Source: Marispirochaeta sp963667435 (GTDB lineage Bacteria; Spirochaetota; Spirochaetia; JC444; Marispirochaetaceae). Taken from it: a stretch of 64,000 nucleotides of DNA. Positions 42,421 through 50,849 of the stretch are shown piece by piece; position 1 is the stretch's first letter; each line of letters opens with the position of its first letter. A program made the position numbers and the translations under genes. The notes below the pieces were generated by a model. The model worked only from the letters and a program-made list of their open reading frames with translations, was not told the origin of the DNA and ran no database searches. The stretch is taken from the NCBI GenBank assembly GCA_963667435.1, contig OY763414.1, positions 2,666,001 to 2,730,000 on the forward strand, written 5' to 3'.

Positions 42421-45098
42421 TGTTGTTTATATTCAGCGAAGGCTGCGGCAATTTCCTGAACCGAGGGAATTGAGTCCGGGCTGAGGGTCTCCATGCACAG
42501 ACAGGGAATTCCCGCTCTTTTTGCAGCCTTGCGGCCCTCCGGGAACCCTGAAAGGATCAGGCAGTTTCTGTGCATCAGCTCTCCCTGGGTAGCTCCGGTA
42601 AAAAAGGCCTCAGGGTCGGGTAGTGGGACGGCGATTTCATCCATCGCAGTATGAATCCGAACCAGTGGAACCAGGGGATGATCATAGTCGGTTCCGCAGA
42701 GTATTGTATCTATTCCAAGACTTTCCAGGTTCTGGATCAGTTCTTTTATTCTTTCTGTTGTTTCCGGGTCCGGCGGGGGCAGATGTATTAGTACTCCCTT
42801 TAATTCCGGTACAAGGCTTCGGCGGGTGGTCTCCTGAGGGCTCAGATTCAAAACTTCATACTCATGTCGTATTTCAAGGGAGGGACCTTTTACGAGGGTG
42901 TACACTGCTTCTTCATGGGTGAATGTAACACGAAGAAGACTTCCCCGAATCTCAATATGGAAACTCAATTCATCAATCTGTCTGGGAAGGTGAGGCTCGA
43001 ACCATGGGATACCGGTTTCTATTTTCAGTCCTCCGAAGCCGAATATCAGCGCCTGCCACGTGCCTCCTGTGGCAGCCATATGAAGTCCGTCCTTAACATT
43101 TCCCTGGATATCTTCAATGTCCACATCAAGGTTACGGGTAAAAAATTTCCATGCCTCTTTTAATCGTCCTTCTCTTGCAGAGATTATGGTCTGAACCGGC
43201 GCCCCCAGGGACGAGTCGAATGTTGTCAGAGGTGTATAGAACTCGTATGCCCTCAGATGTTCTCCTTCAGAAAACTCTTCCGGTAGGAGAAACGCAGCCA
43301 TAAGCAGATCCGGCTGCTTGAGAACCCGGTGACGATAGATAACAAGGGGGTGAAAGTTGAGAAGAAGAGGATACTTTTCCCTGGGGGTGTGCTCAAAGTC
43401 CCAGGGCTTTCTGAAGAGGATATCGTCATCCTGCAGATGAATACCGAGCTGTTCGCTGTAGGGGATTTGCATGGCTTCGGATGCTTTCTGCCAGATATCT
43501 ACTTCATCCGGTTGGAGGCCCAGATGGCCGCTGATACGCTGCAACTCTTCAAAGTGTTCATCCGCCATCCAGTAGTAGACTTCGATGGCATAGCGCAGGT
43601 GAAAACGGGCCATCATGTTTGTATAGCAGTTATTGTTCACCAGGGCGGTATACTCATCCGGTCCTGTTACTCCGTTAAGACAGAAATTACCCCCCTTTTC
43701 AGGGTTGAAGAAGCCGAGAGATGTCCAGGTTCTGGCTGTTTCAAAAAGAATTTCCGCGCCTTCGCTGAGAAGAAAGTCATAATCCCTTGTGACGTTGATA
43801 TATTGCCGGATAGCATAGGCAACTGCAGCATTTATATGATACTGGGCCGTGCCAGCCAGAAAATAGGCGGAGGCTTCCTGTCCATTGATTGTTCTCCATG
43901 GAAAGAGCGCACCTTTCTCCGCCATTTCACGTGCCCGGGCTCTGGCGGCATCTAACATATGGTATCGATAGCGGAGAATTTCTTTTGCACTGTCTTTATG
44001 GTTAAAGGAGAAAAACGGCATTACGAAGATCTCTGTATCCCAGAAGATGTGCCCTTCATATCCCTCAGAAGTGAGACCCTTGGCGGCAATGCTTTTATTC
44101 AGCAGAAAGCGCCCGGCCTGAAAGAGCTGAAAAATTGAATAGCGGACTTTTTTCTGTATATCATCGTTGCCCTTTATCCGTACATCGCTGGTTTCCCAGA
44201 AACCCTCAAGCACGGAGCAGTGCTCAGCGTACAAAGCGTCAACCCCCCGGGCGGCCGTAGTTCTCAGGTCATCCATCATAAGTTGGAGTTCTCTGTCAGC
44301 TTCATCCTCAATGAGCCCGGAATACACATACTTGCGAAAGGAAACCTGTTCTCCCTTTTTCAGGCGGAATATCATTGCCGTACCGGGTTTCCTGTCGTCC
44401 GGCATGGCAACCAGTTCCTGGGCTTCAGGTATTGAATTATGGGTAATGACAGTTGCTGCGGTGATTTTGCTTAACCTGGTCTGTTCCACCATCCCCACGG
44501 TATTGCCTTCCCGCAGATTCTCCAAGATCTGTTTTGTCTCCCCTGCATGGCCGGATACCCGGGGATCACCAAAATCAACCCTGTTGGTGGTGCTGCCGTC
44601 CAGAAATGATTCAATAACTACGGTTGCTTCATGATCCATGGGAGTAACCTGAACTTCCATAATGAACAGGCGCGGGTCTGCAAGTGATACAAATCTGCGG
44701 CTGTAGTAGGCAACCTTTTCTCCGCTTGGAAGCGGTAGATCCATTCGTCGTTCAAGGGTCCCTGTCTTTAGATCAAGACTGCGGCTGTAGCCGGTGCAGG
44801 ATAGTTCTTCAGGGTTCAGTTCTGTGCCGTTTACCCGTACTTTAATAATCCTGGGATTGGCAATATTCTGAATTGTCTGGTGAAATTTTGCATAACCATA
44901 GGCTGATTCACCGTATTCGATAGGCCTCATTTCGTAGAAACCGTTCAGATAGGTTCCGGAATGGAAGTTCCCGTATTCCTCTTCAAAATCACCCCTGACT
45001 CCGAGGTTTCCGTTACCCAGGGCAAAGAGAGTCTCGTTTTTCGGGAATGCGGCAGGATTGTACTCGAGTTCTTCTATTTTCCAGGCATCAGTTTCCAT
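42417..45098 (-). CDS. GH65 disaccharide phosphorylase with degenerate HAD tail
   Basis: An 893-residue fusion. Residues about 1-740 are a glycoside hydrolase family 65 protein (maltose, kojibiose, nigerose or trehalose phosphorylase): ALGNGNLGVRGDFEE, HIFWDTEIFVMPFF and the general-acid Glu near 480 in NGVTGPDEYTALV. Phosphorolysis yields beta-glucose-1-phosphate. Residues about 760-893 look like a HAD phosphatase fold, the usual partner beta-phosphoglucomutase, but motif I (DxDG) is missing (GVLIHLPPPD), so the tail may be only structural. ATG 45098 is used, with AGGGG upstream. The NUDIX gene follows with a 4-nt overlap. Confidence 0.85.
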   Translation of the reverse strand: METDAWKIEELEYNPAAFPKNETLFALGNGNLGVRGDFEEEYGNFHSGTYLNGFYEMRPIEYGESAYGYAKFHQTIQNIANPRIIKVRVNGTELNPEELSCTGYSRSLDLKTGTLERRMDLPLPSGEKVAYYSRRFVSLADPRLFIMEVQVTPMDHEATVVIESFLDGSTTNRVDFGDPRVSGHAGETKQILENLREGNTVGMVEQTRLSKITAATVITHNSIPEAQELVAMPDDRKPGTAMIFRLKKGEQVSFRKYVYSGLIEDEADRELQLMMDDLRTTAARGVDALYAEHCSVLEGFWETSDVRIKGNDDIQKKVRYSIFQLFQAGRFLLNKSIAAKGLTSEGYEGHIFWDTEIFVMPFFSFNHKDSAKEILRYRYHMLDAARARAREMAEKGALFPWRTINGQEASAYFLAGTAQYHINAAVAYAIRQYINVTRDYDFLLSEGAEILFETARTWTSLGFFNPEKGGNFCLNGVTGPDEYTALVNNNCYTNMMARFHLRYAIEVYYWMADEHFEELQRISGHLGLQPDEVDIWQKASEAMQIPYSEQLGIHLQDDDILFRKPWDFEHTPREKYPLLLNFHPLVIYRHRVLKQPDLLMAAFLLPEEFSEGEHLRAYEFYTPLTTFDSSLGAPVQTIISAREGRLKEAWKFFTRNLDVDIEDIQGNVKDGLHMAATGGTWQALIFGFGGLKIETGIPWFEPHLPRQIDELSFHIEIRGSLLRVTFTHEEAVYTLVKGPSLEIRHEYEVLNLSPQETTRRSLVPELKGVLIHLPPPDPETTERIKELIQNLESLGIDTILCGTDYDHPLVPLVRIHTAMDEIAVPLPDPEAFFTGATQGELMHRNCLILSGFPEGRKAAKRAGIPCLCMETLSPDSIPSVQEIAAAFAEYKQQ

Positions 45099-45165
45099 TA
45101 TCACCCCTGCAGTTCTCTCACTTATGTAACCTTAATAAATTCTGTCTATGGATACAACCGGAATG

Positions 45166-45744
45166 TCAGATCCTGCTTTCAACGGTTCTCTTCACATCGT
45201 TGATAATGCTCCGTCCCCATTCAACAAGGATTTCTTCTTCTGCCTCCAGATACCGGTAAAGGGCGGTAACCGGGACTTCTCTGCTGGTTTTTCTGTTGAG
45301 TCGCTGGAAGGCGGTGTTCATTCCATGGATGGTTCTGTAGCTTTCAAACCAGTCTTCCATGACAAGAACCGCAGAGGTGAAGGTTAAGTGTTGCGAGATT
45401 GTGTTTCCCATGGAATTGAGGACGGTGTAGATTCGCTGTTTGAAGTCCCTGAACGATTCCTGTGAGAAATTATCCCAGCGCGATCCCAGTACAAAGTCAA
45501 CTACAAGGTCTGCTACAACTCCGGGATAGGGGAACCCCTGTCGGGATATATGCTCCCTCATTTTTCTGAAGGAGCTGTGAGCATCCGTCGTACGGTCAAT
45601 CAGCTGGTGCAGCTGTATCCCTGTTTGTACTGCTTCCGGCAGGGTGTATGTGTCAATGTGACGTATGGAATCTCCTGCAAGGTTCCCGAGCAGGATTTCC
45701 AGATTATCAACGGGAGAGATGAAGGCGTGGGCAAGGTAATTCAT
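45166..45744 (-). CDS. AcpH-like acyl-carrier-protein phosphodiesterase
   Basis: A 192-residue protein of the ACP phosphodiesterase (DUF479) family, which removes 4'-phosphopantetheine from ACP. It opens MNYLAHAFIS, then LGNLAGDSIRH, GIQLHQLIDRTTDAH and a VVADLVVDFVLGSRW segment that carries the HD-type metal ligands. The length matches E. coli AcpH. A one-mismatch copy of the dispersed repeat (GGGGACGGAGC) is at 45208-45218, read W-GRS. It is alone on its strand segment, 61 nt before the GH65 start. Confidence 0.82.
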   Translation of the reverse strand: MNYLAHAFISPVDNLEILLGNLAGDSIRHIDTYTLPEAVQTGIQLHQLIDRTTDAHSSFRKMREHISRQGFPYPGVVADLVVDFVLGSRWDNFSQESFRDFKQRIYTVLNSMGNTISQHLTFTSAVLVMEDWFESYRTIHGMNTAFQRLNRKTSREVPVTALYRYLEAEEEILVEWGRSIINDVKRTVESRI

Positions 45745-45875
45745 GCTTCCCTGCGCCTTTTTCTATGGGTAAACAGATGGTGTACTTCAGATACATTTGC
45801 CGCCATATCTGCAGTATAGAATAGCTCCCCTGTTAATGAACATTAGTTGTTGAAAAAGGGTAGCCCCGGGATCTC

Positions 45876-46085
45876 TTATAAAAGACTCTCCGCTCTCTTG
45901 ATTTGTGAGGGGAAAAGGTCTTCCGGAACCGCACTGCTGCCCTGTGACTTGAAAATCATATAGCGGGCGCAGTTGGTGTTGTCGCCAAGACAGTATTTTT
46001 TTTTCATGATCTCCGAAAGGGCTGGCATCTTCTGCATCCTGTCATTAAAGAATGGACATTTTGGTAGGCATTCACATTCTGCCAT
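45876..46085 (-). CDS. Small Cys-rich protein
   Basis: A 69-residue protein I do not recognise. It has a conserved-looking Cys layout C-x-C-x3-C (ECECLPKCPFFND) and later C-x6-C (YCLGDNTNCARY), five cysteines that could hold zinc or an Fe-S centre. No membrane segment is present. The start at 46085 is chosen because GGAGG lies 8 nt upstream; the ATG at 46100 would include that ribosome site. It follows the GHKL/cNMP gene on the same strand after 71 nt, so it may share its transcript. Confidence 0.6.
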   Translation of the reverse strand: MAECECLPKCPFFNDRMQKMPALSEIMKKKYCLGDNTNCARYMIFKSQGSSAVPEDLFPSQIKRAESLL

Positions 46086-46156
46086 ATAGGGTTCCTCCAT
46101 TGATTGTTTATTCCTGTTATCATTGTAGAAAATGTATTGGAGGTTCGCAAATCTTT

Positions 46157-47466
46157 TTAGACTTGTATCTGTTTTTTTGCCAGAGCTACGCTCTGTTCAT
46201 TGGCCCGGATAAGTTTGCGGGCTATTAGCTTTGAGAGAAAAATACCGTAGTGAGGGTGCTCTTTAACCACAGACACAAAGTTTCTCCGGGACATTTTAAT
46301 CAGCTTGCCCCGGGATTCAGCCTTCACCATGGCACTGCGCTGATTGTTCAGAAGGAACGACATTTCGCCCATAAAGATGTCCGAGGGACTCAGCTTTCCA
46401 CCTTTTTCCCGGCATGATAGACGCCGTAATGGCCTGCTGCTATATAGTAGAGAAAATCACTGTTTTCCCCCTCCTGAAAGATGATATCTCCGGGATTCAC
46501 AGAGAGTGATTCCTGCTTCGAGAAGCCGCTTGGTGCCCGTTGTTCTATATCTTCCGAGTGGCCGAAAACCAGGCGAGCTACATTCCCTTTGCGGTTATAG
46601 GAGAGTTTCCTGGAAATACGGCTGGCCATCATTATTCCCCGGCCGTTAAACTCGTCCGAACCCCGATTCTTCAGCTTATCCTGCAGTTTGCGTATGTCAA
46701 ATCCTTCTCCCTGGTCCCGAATGGTGAATACTGTTTCTGTTTCGCCGGTTTCCCATTCAAACCGTACCCGTCTGGCGGCTATACCCGGGTCCTGACATTT
46801 TTCATGAATAAGATCGAGAATTGTACTGCCGTTGGTTAAGTGCCGGCTCTTCTCTTCCATGCTTATTCCGCAGTTGCCATGTTCAATTCCATTGAGAATC
46901 AGCTCCGAGAGAGAAATCTGCAGTTCCTGTTTTTTCTCCGGGCTTATGTATCCTTTCTGTAGCAGGGCGGTTGCGGCAAGTCCGGCAAATACCGGAACAG
47001 ACAGGGGATCATTGTCTATCAGGAAGGCTCCGGCACTCTTACCCACCAGTTTTTCTGCAATATCATGCTGAAAAATTATCTGCCAGTTATCATCAATAAT
47101 ATGAATGATTTTATGCAGGTGGGAAGAAAGGCGCTCCTGTTCAAGCAGGGTAAGTATATTCAGGTTATCAAGCTGGTCTATCAGGCTATTCTCACTATCT
47201 GTTCTTCGGTTCCAGATTCCAATTACCCCGAAGGTGTGCAGCCAGGTTGTTTCAGTAAAACTCTTCACCAGGTTGTCCAGATCAAGTTCATGGTCCGACA
47301 GGTTTAGAATTATTATTTCCGGAAGATCAAAGCTCATAAAATCAAACAGGGCGGAAGGGGTGGAGAAAATTCGCAGAAGATGTTCGGTAGTTTTATCTCC
47401 CTTCAAACAGGTTTTGATCTCAGCAGTAATAGTCTCGTCAGTATTCAGTACACCGATCAGGCTCAC
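46157..47466 (-). pseudogene. GHKL/cNMP-binding regulator, frameshifted
   Basis: Two frames make one protein of about 436 residues. The first (47466-46390, 358 residues, GTG start with GGAG upstream) has a receiver-like N-domain (VLNTDETITAEIK, EIIILNLSDHE), an anti-sigma-type GHKL ATPase (LSELILNGIEHGN, IRDQGEGFD, GRGIMMA) and the first half of a cyclic-nucleotide-binding domain (NPGDIIFQEGENSDFLYYIAAGHYGVYHAGKK). It stops at TGA 46390. The second half (KLSPSDIFMGEMSFLL to the end at 46157) is in the -1 frame. A one-base loss in GGAAAGC, a sequencing error, or slippage at GGGAAAAAG (46402-46410) would each explain it. Confidence 0.75.
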
Positions 47467-47525
47467 AGGAATGGCTCCTTTTTTAATCTGCCAGTTATCT
47501 TATCACAGGAATGGACTGAATCAGT

Positions 47526-50500
47526 TTATAAATTCAGTTGCTCCGGATTATCGAGATGCTGAAAGATCGAATCTATATCTTCGCAGGAGAATGCTACCGC
47601 AGATTCCCTGATAACAGTATTTCTCAAGTAGATCAGATAGGTGCGTACCGGTTTTCCATAGATTGCCTGAAGAGCTTTTCGGTATATGTACATCTGCATG
47701 TCATACTCTCCGGGGATAATCGTGCGATTAGTTTTAAAGTCCAGACAGACTATGCGGTCGGCCAATATGCAGTGGAGGTCGATGATTCCATCCACAGCCC
47801 GCACAGCCGATCCGGTCTTCATTCCCAGGGTAAAGGGTGTTTCAGCATATACCCTGATTCCGTCGGGGATCAGGGCTTTCCTCTGATCTGAGTTCCAGAA
47901 ATCCGCTGCAATCGATCTGGCTGAGGTTATTATCCGAAGCTGGTTTTCCATACTGTGCTCCGGAAAAAGATTGGGAAGAGAAGAAGTATCTTCCGAGATT
48001 GCAAGAAGCTCAAGAGCGCGGTGCACCAGGGTTCCGAAGCGTTCTGCTCCGTCCCGGATAAGGTCGTCCACCGAAAGCGGTGGTAGAGGTTCCCCTTCGG
48101 TATGGCCAAGAATCTCTGCTGCAGCAAAATTCAGGCGGGTAGCACTCGTTGCCTCTCTTCCGGAGGGCATAGTGAAATCCTCCGTCCCCAGAAATTGAAG
48201 GTAATTTCTTGAGGCCAAGGTGCGCTTTCCTCCTCCCTGTTTTTTCAGCATGGTCTGAGTTGCGGGATGGAAGGGTACAATCAGAGGAGAATCCTCCGTC
48301 CCCAGACCCTTTCGTATAAGATCCAGCAGGCTGGGGATTCTGCTCTTTCTGCCGGGTTCATAACCAAGCATGATCAGATGCTGCTCTGCTCTTGTGAATG
48401 CCACGTAGAGCAGACGCTTCAGCTCCGCGGCTTCCTGCAGGTCTGCATCCTCTCTGCTCTTATCGTAAAAAGGATTTTTCCTGCTTCTTTTACCCTTTTC
48501 ATCTGTTCTGTTCAGGTTGAGAGTAAGACCGAACTCGCTGTCGATGTAATAAGGTGAACGTGAATCCATGTTGGTACTTCCCTGCCCAGTGGATCCGGTT
48601 AATACAATGGGAAACTCGAGGCCCTTGGATTTATGAATTGTCATTATGCGGACTCCTCCGCCACCGGAACTGAGGGTTTCCATTTCATCGAGCTTTTTAT
48701 ATTCCCCCATATTGTCCCGGAGAAAATCTATAAACAGAGCTGCAGACTCTCCCGCATTCCAGCTTGAATCAGCAAGAGCTATTAGGTAGTCGTAAAACTC
48801 CAGGTATCCGTGGTAGGCGGGATTTTTCAGCAGGTTGTAGCGGTAGCCGCAGTCGAACCAGAGGTAGCGGAGCAGTTGCCGGTGGGGAACGGTATCCAGC
48901 ATTTCCTGGAGATTCAGATATATGTTACGTCCGGTGGAGTATTTTTCATACTCCACCTCCGGGAGATCACTCTCTGTCAGGCTGAAGGGTGCATCTTTTT
49001 GCAGCAAATCCCTGAGGAGGTATTCATCCTCAATATTTACGAAGAAAGACCGGAGAAAAGTTGCATAGGCGGTTCTGTCTTCGGGGTATAAAGCCAGCTG
49101 CAGGGCAGCATATATATCATTCGCCGGGGCTTCATAAAAGAGGGTTCGCATGTTTTCGGTTGTGTAGGGAATATCAAAGCGGCGGAAAATTCGCTCATAG
49201 ATAATCTGATTGCCTGTGGTTCTCAGCAGGAGGGCGAAATCATCATATTCCGGGGTGCGGATACCTCCGTCCCGGTCAGCGATTTTCAATCCGTTTCCGG
49301 CAATAGCCTCGGTAATAATCCTACCAGCTTCAAAGGCTTCTGATTCTGCAGCATCCAGTTCATCTTCTTCCGGGATAGCTGATTCTTCCAGAATGTGCAG
49401 ATGTATTTCCGGCTCTGGAACGCCGGGCTGCTTCTTACGGCATTTAAGAGGTCGGAACTCTGCTTCAAACTCGTTTCTTTCCTCCTCCCCGGACGCGGGG
49501 GCAAACACAGAGGGAAAGAAGCTGTTGAAAAAATCTATCAGCAGGGGATTGCTGCGGTAGTTTGTGGCAAGCTCCACCGGACTGCTTCCCAGGTCTGCAG
49601 CAAGCTGTTTGAATACCCGGACATCGGCTCCTCTGAAGCGGTAAATTGACTGTTTCTCATCCCCGACAAAAAAGAGCTTCCCCGAATCCAGATTTGCAGG
49701 TGTGGGAATGCCTTCATTCAGGCAGTCTGACGATTCCGCCAGCAGATAGAGTAGGTCTTTCTGTTCCTCGTTGTTATCCTGAAACTCATCGATCATGATG
49801 TAACGGAACTGCTGTTTGTAGAATTTTCTCAGCTCCAGATTATCTCTCAGCAGGCTCACTGCCATGGATACAACATCCGAGAAGGAGACGATCCCCTGCT
49901 GACGCTTTGTGTTGAGCCAGCCTCTGGAGAAATCATCCATCAGCTGCATCACACCAGTGAAGATATCCTTCTGCATAAGGATGCTTATAAAGCCCTGTGC
50001 TTTTTCTGCCAGGGGGAGAAGCTCCTCATGGATATCTTTCAGCAGAATAAGATCCGGATTCGTACTGTTGGAGCCGGGTTTTTTATACGGAGGAGTGGTG
50101 ACCAGAGTGTACAGGGTGTCCCATTTTTCCTCATCGATAAGGGATTCCGTATCCGGCCAGGAGTCTGCGGCCGCCGCCGCCTTATCCAGGGTGGCCGATT
50201 TCCTGGATGCCCCTGCAGCGATTCGTCCCATCTGACCATAGAGACTCTCAAGTCTGGTAAAGATCAGTGATATCTCATCTCTGCAATGGTGTTCCTGCCT
50301 GTCAAAACACCCGGCATGGTCGGGAACCCCTGTAATAAGCAGGTTATATTCAGCGTAGGCTGCAAAGAGGTTCTTCCAGACAGCGTCAAACCCGTTGGCC
50401 TGAATCAACTGGTGAAGTGCTCCATTCCCGTTATGACGCAGGATAAATTCCAGGGCGTAGCTTTCTGCGCTCTTTGAGAGCTTTGCCTGATCTATGGAGA

Positions 50501-50849
50501 AGGATGAGGAGAGGCCGAATCTAACTGCATCATTTCGGACTATTCTTGCACAGAAGCTGTCCAGAGTGGATATCTGTGCCTGGTCAAAATGCGGCAGCTG
50601 TTTGCGTACGGCGGGATTGTCTGAGTGCTCCACCAGCAGCTTGTGAATCCGACTGTACATTTCCGCCGCTGCCTTCCTGGTAAAGGTGAGGGTGAGTATT
50701 CCGGGGATCTCTGTGCCTTCCTTGATCAGGGCAAGGTAGCGCCCTGCAAGTACGGTGGTTTTTCCGGACCCCGCTCCTGCGGCGACAACAGTATTTGTTC
50801 TTACGTTAACGGCAGTCTGCTGATCACTGTCAAAGGGAGGCTGGGGCAT
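47526..50849 (-). CDS. addA: AddA-type helicase/nuclease
   Basis: An 1107-residue UvrD-like helicase fused to a RecB-family nuclease; with AddB it resects double-strand breaks for RecA. Walker A AAGAGSGKTTVLAGRY near 35, TLTFTRKAAAEM, the DEFQDNN Walker B region, ATNYRSNPLLIDFF, and IMTIHKSKGLEFPIVL are visible. The PD-(D/E)XK core is VCLDFKTNRT near 1035. Two copies of the dispersed repeat are both read L-GTED, 114 nt apart, in the poorly conserved region before the nuclease. Start and addB stop overlap by one base (TGATG). Confidence 0.93.
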   Translation of the reverse strand: MPQPPFDSDQQTAVNVRTNTVVAAGAGSGKTTVLAGRYLALIKEGTEIPGILTLTFTRKAAAEMYSRIHKLLVEHSDNPAVRKQLPHFDQAQISTLDSFCARIVRNDAVRFGLSSSFSIDQAKLSKSAESYALEFILRHNGNGALHQLIQANGFDAVWKNLFAAYAEYNLLITGVPDHAGCFDRQEHHCRDEISLIFTRLESLYGQMGRIAAGASRKSATLDKAAAAADSWPDTESLIDEEKWDTLYTLVTTPPYKKPGSNSTNPDLILLKDIHEELLPLAEKAQGFISILMQKDIFTGVMQLMDDFSRGWLNTKRQQGIVSFSDVVSMAVSLLRDNLELRKFYKQQFRYIMIDEFQDNNEEQKDLLYLLAESSDCLNEGIPTPANLDSGKLFFVGDEKQSIYRFRGADVRVFKQLAADLGSSPVELATNYRSNPLLIDFFNSFFPSVFAPASGEEERNEFEAEFRPLKCRKKQPGVPEPEIHLHILEESAIPEEDELDAAESEAFEAGRIITEAIAGNGLKIADRDGGIRTPEYDDFALLLRTTGNQIIYERIFRRFDIPYTTENMRTLFYEAPANDIYAALQLALYPEDRTAYATFLRSFFVNIEDEYLLRDLLQKDAPFSLTESDLPEVEYEKYSTGRNIYLNLQEMLDTVPHRQLLRYLWFDCGYRYNLLKNPAYHGYLEFYDYLIALADSSWNAGESAALFIDFLRDNMGEYKKLDEMETLSSGGGGVRIMTIHKSKGLEFPIVLTGSTGQGSTNMDSRSPYYIDSEFGLTLNLNRTDEKGKRSRKNPFYDKSREDADLQEAAELKRLLYVAFTRAEQHLIMLGYEPGRKSRIPSLLDLIRKGLGTEDSPLIVPFHPATQTMLKKQGGGKRTLASRNYLQFLGTEDFTMPSGREATSATRLNFAAAEILGHTEGEPLPPLSVDDLIRDGAERFGTLVHRALELLAISEDTSSLPNLFPEHSMENQLRIITSARSIAADFWNSDQRKALIPDGIRVYAETPFTLGMKTGSAVRAVDGIIDLHCILADRIVCLDFKTNRTIIPGEYDMQMYIYRKALQAIYGKPVRTYLIYLRNTVIRESAVAFSCEDIDSIFQHLDNPEQLNL
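48179..48189 (-). repeat. GGGGACGGAGG repeat, copy 9 (in addA)
   Basis: Read Leu-Gly-Thr-Glu-Asp. Flanks: TTTCT before, ATTTC after. Confidence 0.85.
48293..48303 (-). repeat. GGGGACGGAGG repeat, copy 10 (in addA)
   Basis: Read Leu-Gly-Thr-Glu-Asp, 114 nt from copy 9 and in the same frame; flanking bases differ beyond CT-repeat-ATT, so this is not a longer local duplication. Confidence 0.85.

Noticed and set aside
46390..46392. TGA read as selenocysteine
   Set aside because: Downstream homology continues in the -1 frame, not in frame, and no SECIS-like hairpin is seen.
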